Shown in pieces: positions 1-5,964 of a stretch of 8,051 nt of DNA. How positions within the stretch are numbered: the first letter of the stretch is position 1; the number at the start of each line of letters is the position of its first letter. The stretch spans positions 1 through 8,051 of the forward strand of contig CAMPJQ010000105.1 of the NCBI GenBank assembly GCA_946886925.1, in the 5' to 3' direction. Below the pieces are notes generated by a model, which did not search any database, was not told the DNA's origin, and was given only the letters and a program-made list of their open reading frames with translations. The DNA comes from an uncultured Terrimonas sp. (GTDB lineage: Bacteria; Bacteroidota; Bacteroidia; Chitinophagales; Chitinophagaceae). The position numbers and the translations under genes are program-made.

Positions 1-35
1 AATTCTTATAACCGTGTGGGCGGATTTGATATAAG

Positions 36-3000
36 ATGATTTTGAATGTGTTGCTCGATGAGTATTTAAAAGATACCCGCATTTTTCAGATTGCGGACAG
101 GATCGTATTGTCTAATCCCCAGCATCTTTTTCTTAAAAACCTGTATGGCAGCGCTTCACAATTTGTTTTCGGAGCCATTTTCAAGCATGATCTTGCTTCG
201 CAGTTAAACCACCTGGTTATATTAAACGATGCAGAGGAAGCCGCTTATTTTCACAATACGTTAGAAAATCTTACTTCAGCGCTCAATGTATTTTATTTTC
301 CGTCTTCTTTCAAAAACAGGAAAAACTACAGGCAGCTTAACGCTTCGCATGTAATGTTGCGCACGGAAATGCTTACCCGCTTTTCTACTGCAACCGGCAA
401 CAGGGTTGGCGCTATTGTTACGCATCCCGAAGCACTGTTTGAAAAAGTAGTATTACCCAAAACCCTTTCCGGCAATATCATTCGCATTAAAGCCGGCGAC
501 AGCATCAATGTAAATGAATTGTTGTCACAATTTGTAGATTATGGTTTTGAAAGAACCGATTTTGTATACGAGCCCGGGCAATTTGCCCTTCGGGGAGGTA
601 TACTGGATATTTATTCTTTTGGCAATGAGAAGCCCTACCGCGTTGAACTGTTTGGCAATGATGTGGATTCTATACGCATATTTGATCCGGAAACACAGTT
701 AAGCGAAAGAAAGCTGTTGCAGGTAACGATCATTCCCAATGTAGAAACACAGTTTGATTCAGGAGAAAAGGTTTCTCTGTTGGAATTTCTCCCTGAAAAC
801 ACTGTAATATGGGTGCAGGACTGGGATGTGGTAAAGGAAAAGCTGGATGTGCAGGAAGAAGACCTGGAAATATTTTTCAGGGTTCAGGAAACAGCAAAAA
901 AGCCACTGAACGATGATGATCATTTAGAAAAGCAAAACGTAACCACCGATGATTTTGTGCCTGTAACAGCAATTGAAGAACAGTTGCAGTTGCGGCATAT
1001 AGTTGAATTTGGTCATACACCTCATTTTGGCGGTATAGAAATAGCGTTCGACACTAAAGAACAGCCATCCTTTAACCGCCAGTTTGATTTCCTGATCAAA
1101 GACCTTAAAAACTGGGAAGCAAAAAAATACAATATTTATCTTTTTGCCGAAAATCCGAGGCAATTAGAAAGAGTGCACAGCATTTTTGCAGACCTGAAAG
1201 CGGAAATACAATTTACTCCTATACCCGTTTCCATTCATGGAGGATTTATTGCGCACGATCTTAAAGTGGTCTGTTATACGGATCACCAGATATTTCAGCG
1301 CTACCATAAATACAGGATAAAGCAGGCCTATAATAAAAATAAAGCGCTTACTCTTCGCTCCCTTCGTGAATTGCAACCGGGAGATTATGTTACGCATATT
1401 GACCATGGTGTAGGTATATACAGCGGACTGCAAAAAATTGAAGTGAATGGTAAGCTGCAGGAAGCGGTTAGAATTATATACAAGGATACGGATATCCTCT
1501 ACGTCAATATCAACTCACTTCACAAAATAGCCAAGTATACGGGTAAGGACGGTAGCGTGCCTAAGGTAAATAAATTAGGTAGTGATGTATGGCAGAAGCT
1601 GAAGGAAAAAACAAAAGCAAGAGTTAAAGAAATCGCCTTTGATCTTATTCAGCTATACGCCCAGCGCAAAGCACAGGTTGGTTTTGCCCATAGCCCGGAT
1701 AATTATATGCAAACCGAACTGGAAGCTTCTTTTATTTATGAAGACACGCCCGACCAGAGCAAATCATCGGCGGATGTAAAAAAAGATATGGAAGTGCCGC
1801 ATCCCATGGACAGGCTGGTTTGCGGTGATGTGGGTTTTGGCAAAACAGAAATAGCTGTTCGCGCTGCTTTTAAAACCTGCTGCGATAATAAGCAGGCCGC
1901 TGTTCTGGTGCCTACCACTATTCTTGCCTTCCAGCATTACAAAACATTTAAAGACCGGCTTAAGGACTTTCCAGTAACGGTAGATTATATCAATCGCTTT
2001 AAATCATCCAAAGAAAAAAAGGAAACGCTTAAAAAGCTGCAGGAAGGTAAAATTGATATTATTATTGGCACGCATGCGCTGGTGGGAAAAGAAGTTAAAT
2101 TCAAAGACCTGGGCTTATTGGTGATAGATGAGGAACAAAAATTTGGTGTTGGGCACAAAGAGAAGATCAAAACACTTAAAACCAGTGTAGATTGTCTTAC
2201 GCTAACGGCAACGCCTATCCCAAGAACACTGCAGTTTAGCCTGATGGGCGCGAGAGATCTAAGCATTATCAATACCCCCCCGCCTAACCGCCAGCCTATA
2301 CAAACAGAAGTGCAGGTGTTTAATGAAGACAATATCCGTGACGCGATATACTACGAAACGGAAAGAGGGGGACAGGTATTTTTTATACATAACCGTGTGC
2401 TGGGGTTAACTGAAATGGCCAACATTATACAGGGCCTGTGCCCCGATTTGAGCATAGGCGTAGCGCACGGGCAATTGGAGGGTCATATTCTGGAAGAGCG
2501 GATACTGGATTTTATTGAGCATAAGTATGATGTGCTGGTATCTACCAATATTGTAGAAAGCGGTGTGGATATTCCCAATGTAAATACCATTATTGTTAAC
2601 AATGCGCATCAGTTTGGCTTAAGCGACCTGCACCAGTTGCGGGGACGCGTGGGCAGAAGCAATAAAAAAGCTTTTTGTTATCTGCTGGCGCCTCCGGTAA
2701 GTACATTGCCGGATGATTCGCGCAAGCGCCTGCAAACGCTGGAGCAGCATAGCGAACTGGGCAGTGGTTTCCAGATTGCCATGCGCGATCTCGATATTCG
2801 GGGCGCCGGTAATTTACTGGGCGGAGAACAGAGTGGTTTTATGGCCGAGATAGGGTTTGAAATGTACCAGAAAATATTGGATGAAGCGATCAGGGAATTG
2901 AAACGTACATCATTCCGGGAAGTATTTAAAGAGGAAATTCAGAAGCAGGAAGATTTTGTGCAGGATTGTACAATAGATACCGATCTTGAGATATTGATCC

Positions 3001-3437
3001 CAGATGCATACGTGGAAAGCATCAATGAAAGATTGTCGCTGTATACCCGGTTAGACAATTGTGATACAGAAGAAGAACTGCAGCAGTTTCACACCGAAAT
3101 ATCTGATCGTTTTGGCCCTATACCCAGGCAGGTGGAAGATCTGTTTATTACTGTACGTTGCCGGCGGCTGGCGGTAGATCTCGGATTTGAAAAAATGGTG
3201 CTGAAAGAAGAAACCTTAAGGTGTTATTTTATCAATAATCCCGACTCGCCCTATTTTGAATCGGACACATTCAATAACATGCTCCGGTTTGTGCAGACCC
3301 TTACCCACAAAGCAAGGCTAAAGCAAACGGGAAGAAATTTCCTCCTCATTCACGAAGACATAAAAGACATGGAGCAGTTGTATCATTTCCTGTTTAAGAT
3401 GCATCAATACACCAGAGCGCATGTTGACGTGGCATGA
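36..3437 (+). CDS. mfd: Transcription-repair coupling factor Mfd, complete (1133 aa)
   Basis: Mfd is a cytoplasmic ATP-driven DNA translocase. It pushes RNA polymerase stalled at lesions off the template and recruits UvrA for nucleotide excision repair. Domains visible in order: an N-terminal UvrB-like module with EPGQFALRGGILDIYSFG at about 178-195; the RNA polymerase interaction (CarD-like) domain from about 445 to 515, opening LQPGDYVTHIDHGVGIYSG; a helicase core with Walker A GDVGFGKTE (597-605, Lys603), Walker B DEEQ (698-701), TATPIPRTL (724-732), STNIVESGVDIP (836-847) and QLRGRVGR (867-874); the RecG-like translocation segment RDLDIRGAGNLLGG (917-930); and a C-terminal TRCF domain with RFGPIP at 1025-1030. 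Length is normal for Bacteroidota Mfd and all ATPase motifs are intact. The start is the first ATG after an in-frame TGA at 27-29. No good Shine-Dalgarno precedes it, which is usual in this phylum. The family assignment is essentially certain. Confidence 0.98.
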   Translation: MILNVLLDEYLKDTRIFQIADRIVLSNPQHLFLKNLYGSASQFVFGAIFKHDLASQLNHLVILNDAEEAAYFHNTLENLTSALNVFYFPSSFKNRKNYRQLNASHVMLRTEMLTRFSTATGNRVGAIVTHPEALFEKVVLPKTLSGNIIRIKAGDSINVNELLSQFVDYGFERTDFVYEPGQFALRGGILDIYSFGNEKPYRVELFGNDVDSIRIFDPETQLSERKLLQVTIIPNVETQFDSGEKVSLLEFLPENTVIWVQDWDVVKEKLDVQEEDLEIFFRVQETAKKPLNDDDHLEKQNVTTDDFVPVTAIEEQLQLRHIVEFGHTPHFGGIEIAFDTKEQPSFNRQFDFLIKDLKNWEAKKYNIYLFAENPRQLERVHSIFADLKAEIQFTPIPVSIHGGFIAHDLKVVCYTDHQIFQRYHKYRIKQAYNKNKALTLRSLRELQPGDYVTHIDHGVGIYSGLQKIEVNGKLQEAVRIIYKDTDILYVNINSLHKIAKYTGKDGSVPKVNKLGSDVWQKLKEKTKARVKEIAFDLIQLYAQRKAQVGFAHSPDNYMQTELEASFIYEDTPDQSKSSADVKKDMEVPHPMDRLVCGDVGFGKTEIAVRAAFKTCCDNKQAAVLVPTTILAFQHYKTFKDRLKDFPVTVDYINRFKSSKEKKETLKKLQEGKIDIIIGTHALVGKEVKFKDLGLLVIDEEQKFGVGHKEKIKTLKTSVDCLTLTATPIPRTLQFSLMGARDLSIINTPPPNRQPIQTEVQVFNEDNIRDAIYYETERGGQVFFIHNRVLGLTEMANIIQGLCPDLSIGVAHGQLEGHILEERILDFIEHKYDVLVSTNIVESGVDIPNVNTIIVNNAHQFGLSDLHQLRGRVGRSNKKAFCYLLAPPVSTLPDDSRKRLQTLEQHSELGSGFQIAMRDLDIRGAGNLLGGEQSGFMAEIGFEMYQKILDEAIRELKRTSFREVFKEEIQKQEDFVQDCTIDTDLEILIPDAYVESINERLSLYTRLDNCDTEEELQQFHTEISDRFGPIPRQVEDLFITVRCRRLAVDLGFEKMVLKEETLRCYFINNPDSPYFESDTFNNMLRFVQTLTHKARLKQTGRNFLLIHEDIKDMEQLYHFLFKMHQYTRAHVDVA

Positions 3438-3489
3438 AATCGGATTGAACTGTGGGATGAATAGATTATGAAATTTCTGCGAATTGAAT

Positions 3490-3497
3490 TATATTTC
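3490..3497 (+). promoter_or_regulatory. Possible Bacteroidota -7 promoter element upstream of the DUF4870 gene
   Basis: TATATTTC matches the Bacteroidota -7 consensus TAnnTTTG at all specified positions but the last. It lies 17 bp before the ATG at 3515, in the 77-bp gap after mfd. I do not see a convincing TTG-type -33 element at the expected distance upstream. The gene could therefore be read from its own promoter or simply from mfd read-through. Such short AT-rich matches arise easily by chance. Confidence 0.22.
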
Positions 3498-3514
3498 CGT
3501 ACAAAATAAAATGT

Positions 3515-3877
3515 ATGGAACAACAAAACGCATTCCTGGGAACAGATGAACAACCCATTGTAACGCCTACCAGCGATGAAAAAACATTGGCCATCCTTTC
3601 ACATATACTCACTATAGTGGTTTGGTTATTTGCTCCACTGATCATTTACCTGATAAAAAAAGATGAGTCTAAATTTGTTGCAGAGCATGCAAAGGAATCC
3701 CTGAATTTCCAGATAACGGTTACCCTGGCCTGCATTGTGTTGTTTATTACCATTATTGGTATTTTTTTATTGTGGATCGTAGGCATCATCGCATTGATAC
3801 TGGTAATTGTAGCTACCATTAAAGCCAACGATGGGAAGTTGTATCGTTATCCGTTTACATTAAGACTCATCAAATAA
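3515..3877 (+). CDS. DUF4870 (Tic20-like) small membrane protein, 120 aa
   Basis: This is a small inner-membrane protein of the DUF4870 family, whose biochemical role is unknown. A polar N-terminal tail of about 22 residues leads to LAILSHILTIVVWLFAPLII (about 25-44), the first membrane helix. Next is the charged, amphipathic stretch KKDESKFVAEHAKESLNFQ (48-66), the most conserved part of the family. Two closely spaced hydrophobic helices follow at about 67-82 and 83-101. The C-terminus carries the family signature IKANDGKLYRYPFTLRL (102-118). Length is typical. The chosen ATG follows an A-rich leader (ACAAAATAAAATGT); an overlapping ATG at 3511 is out of frame. The gene lies 77 bp after mfd on the same strand and could be co-transcribed with it, but no shared function is implied. 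Family call firm, function unknown. Confidence 0.9.
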   Translation: MEQQNAFLGTDEQPIVTPTSDEKTLAILSHILTIVVWLFAPLIIYLIKKDESKFVAEHAKESLNFQITVTLACIVLFITIIGIFLLWIVGIIALILVIVATIKANDGKLYRYPFTLRLIK

Positions 3878-3892
3878 CATCATCGGAATGGC

Positions 3893-3931
3893 GGTGAAAA
3901 GAAGAGGTAGGGGGTAAAATCTTTTTTCACC
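3893..3931. terminator. Possible bidirectional terminator hairpin between convergent genes
   Basis: GGTGAAAAGA (3893-3902) pairs with TCTTTTTTCACC (3920-3931) if two bases are bulged; the outer eight pairs, GGTGAAAA with TTTTCACC, are perfect. The loop is about 17 nt. The hairpin sits between the stop codons of the convergent genes ending at 3877 and 3973, where a terminator serving both strands is expected. On the plus strand a pyrimidine-rich stretch follows, but the arm is not GC-rich and no uninterrupted T run directly follows the stem. The assignment therefore rests mostly on position. Confidence 0.38.
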
Positions 3932-3954
3932 TTCCACTTTTTTCTTTCCACTTT
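3932..3954. repeat. Short direct repeat TTCCACTTT x2 in the convergent spacer
   Basis: TTCCACTTT occurs at 3932-3940 and again at 3946-3954, a 14-bp period, within a strongly pyrimidine-biased stretch (3921-3954 has only three purines on the plus strand). It probably reflects low-complexity spacer sequence, or part of a termination region for the plus-strand genes, rather than a protein-binding site. Confidence 0.4.
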
Positions 3955-3972
3955 AGCCGGTAAAGTTCTGCG

Positions 3973-5961
3973 CTACCTGATGAGTGTAACCGTTCCTTTT
4001 CTTTTTATGTTATTGCCCGTGTAATCTTTTCCTTCAATCATCCACACATATGTACCAGTGGTTTGTGGTTTACCATTAAAGCTGCCGTCCCATCCGGGCG
4101 AAGGAGCGGTTGAGCTGTATACCAATTGACCATAGCGGTTGAAGACTTTAAAATAATGTATAGCTGTCATTCCAGCAGCAACAAAACGGAATACATCATT
4201 TTTACCATCCCCGTTGGGAGTAAAAGCTGTAGGAACATAAAATGCAGGTCCCTTGTACGTCTTGATAAAAATATTATCTGTTGTTGGGCAGCCGGCCGTA
4301 GCGGAACTTACCGTAACCGTATAGGTAACATCATTTTGCACTGTTGCCACAGGGTTGGAAATATTTGCATCACTTAACCCGGATGATGGAACCCATTTGT
4401 AAAAATCACCACCGGATGCCAGCAACTGTATGGGTTGTCCCATTGCCGCAATGGTGTCATTACCTGCAAAGGCATGGGTGGCAAAAATGGAAACTTCCTG
4501 CTCCAGAGTATCCGAAGGACAGCCGCCCGTACCAAGGGCGTAAACGCTTGCCGTATATGTTCCCCCATCATTGTAAGCGTGGGTAGTGAACGGGTTGTTG
4601 GCGGTTGCACCATCTCCGAAGTTCCAGTGCCATTGCTGCACAGGCTGGGCCGGGTTGGTATTATTCGCAACAAAAAGAACGGGGTCGTTTTTGCAGGCAT
4701 CCATGGTTTCCTGCATGCTGATCTCAGGATGCTGTTGTATGTTTATCACTTTTGCCATTCTTTCAGATATGCAGCCCTCTTTTGTCTTTACTTCAAGGGT
4801 AATCGCATTATTACCCAATGGCAACTGGCGTTGCAGGGGCTGTTCCGGATTTTGGATGGCAGTTCCATTTACTGTCCAGTTCCATTCATTTACTGTACCA
4901 TACTCCACTTTTGAAAGATCATTAAAAGGGATGAGCTTGTTATCGCAATAAGGTGGATCTTTAAAATTAAAATCGGCGACCGGTTTTGATCCGGCTACCA
5001 CTTGTTGGCGGAATGTATCGGAAATACATCCGTCGTTGCCAACGATATTCAAACTTACCGTATAGTTACCGGGTTGTGGGTAGCTGTGCATGCCCGGATT
5101 TTTTGCCGTGCTGGTAGTGCCGTCGCCAAAATCCCAAAACCATTTAACGATATCGCCAAAGGAAGTAGAACTATCGCGGAACAAAACCGGCTCCGGATAA
5201 CAGGTGATCTGATCTTCCGCAAGTGAAAAAGACGGGTTCAGCGAGGTACAAAAGCGTTGGTGGTTGGTTGCTGCCCCTGTTGCGCCCGAAAATCCCCAAA
5301 AAACCATAGGATCGCCGTTAAAAACATTTTGAACCAAATCTATGGTGGTGTGCATTCTTTCTTTGCCATCCATATAAACCGTTATTATAGCAGCAGCAGG
5401 GTCCCAGGATATACGTATGATATGCCACTTGCAGTCTTCAATATTATCATTGTTTTCCAAAGCCGTTACAGGCCCGGCAATATTGTTGCTGGTATTGTGG
5501 TTTAAATCACCGTTTAAGTGAATGGCAAGGTGATCATAATGCGGATCTCCAAAGTCTGTGTTCTGGTAAGTATCAATAGCTATTGCTATGGAAGGCGATA
5601 CACCTTGTATACCCAACCCCTGCCCTGTGGTGCCGATACTGGTGCTTAATGGCTGCAGCACAAACGCGATACCATCGGCCCCGTCCGCATCGCGGCAGCC
5701 TAAAAAAACATTGAAGTGGTAATCGAACGGAAGGGTAAGATCAATTTTATTGATATTCCAAACGGAACCGGACTGGTCGTTTTTGTCGTTTGTAATGGTA
5801 TAGCAATTGCAATCTTCCTGTGTAGCATTACCGTTAAGGTGATAAGGTTTGTCGGTTTGGGCGTACAGCACGTGTATACCCGGCAGCAGGCAAAGCAAAA
5901 CAACCAGCCCAAGGCAGCCTAAGCGCCGCCTTTTCAATTGTTTGTGCTTATATAAAATCAT
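3973..5961 (-). CDS. Secreted L-type lectin / PKD-repeat protein with type IX secretion (gliding-motility) C-terminal domain, 662 aa
   Basis: This is probably a cell-surface or released carbohydrate-binding adhesin. A basic N-terminus (KHKQLKRRR) and hydrophobic core end at LYA|Q, a signal peptide with likely cleavage after residue 34. Residues about 40-245 form a legume-type (L-type) lectin domain: ADGIAFVLQ at 95-103 holds the sugar-binding Asp96, and IDTYQNTDFGDPHYDH (129-144) is the metal-binding loop, nearly that of concanavalin A. PKD domains follow: one with WDFGDGTT (276-283), a degenerate one around 324-408 lacking FGDG, and one with WNFGDG (446-451). An Ig/PKD-like module spans about 496-567. 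The end (about 571-662), with FYVPTAFTPNGDGKNDVF and VFNRYGQLVY, is the gliding-motility-associated, type B T9SS sorting domain, so export through the Por/Gld machinery is expected. The ATG is 3 bp after the peptidase stop, and a GGGAG lies 12 bp upstream. The sugar ligand cannot be predicted. Confidence 0.93.
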   Translation of the reverse strand: MILYKHKQLKRRRLGCLGLVVLLCLLPGIHVLYAQTDKPYHLNGNATQEDCNCYTITNDKNDQSGSVWNINKIDLTLPFDYHFNVFLGCRDADGADGIAFVLQPLSTSIGTTGQGLGIQGVSPSIAIAIDTYQNTDFGDPHYDHLAIHLNGDLNHNTSNNIAGPVTALENNDNIEDCKWHIIRISWDPAAAIITVYMDGKERMHTTIDLVQNVFNGDPMVFWGFSGATGAATNHQRFCTSLNPSFSLAEDQITCYPEPVLFRDSSTSFGDIVKWFWDFGDGTTSTAKNPGMHSYPQPGNYTVSLNIVGNDGCISDTFRQQVVAGSKPVADFNFKDPPYCDNKLIPFNDLSKVEYGTVNEWNWTVNGTAIQNPEQPLQRQLPLGNNAITLEVKTKEGCISERMAKVINIQQHPEISMQETMDACKNDPVLFVANNTNPAQPVQQWHWNFGDGATANNPFTTHAYNDGGTYTASVYALGTGGCPSDTLEQEVSIFATHAFAGNDTIAAMGQPIQLLASGGDFYKWVPSSGLSDANISNPVATVQNDVTYTVTVSSATAGCPTTDNIFIKTYKGPAFYVPTAFTPNGDGKNDVFRFVAAGMTAIHYFKVFNRYGQLVYSSTAPSPGWDGSFNGKPQTTGTYVWMIEGKDYTGNNIKRKGTVTLIR

Positions 5962-5964
5962 TTC

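Noticed and set aside
1985..2332. 115-codon minus-strand frame inside mfd
   Set aside because: It lies opposite the Walker B and TATPIPRTL region of mfd. The translation is a low-complexity Ser/Leu-rich shadow with no family signature.
3468..3509. Tiny reading frame of 13 codons between mfd and the DUF4870 gene (MKFLRIELYFRTK)
   Set aside because: It is too short to support, has no ribosome binding site and overlaps the presumed leader of the next gene. It is most likely chance.
3438..3514. Terminator or small RNA after mfd
   Set aside because: I found no stable hairpin followed by a T run in the 77-bp gap, only AT-rich sequence with a weak promoter-like match.
4435..4914. Open reading frame of 159 codons on the plus strand inside the lectin/PKD gene, with several shorter overlapping ones
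   Set aside because: It is antisense to a gene with clear domains, and the translations show no recognisable domain and a composition typical of reverse-frame shadows.
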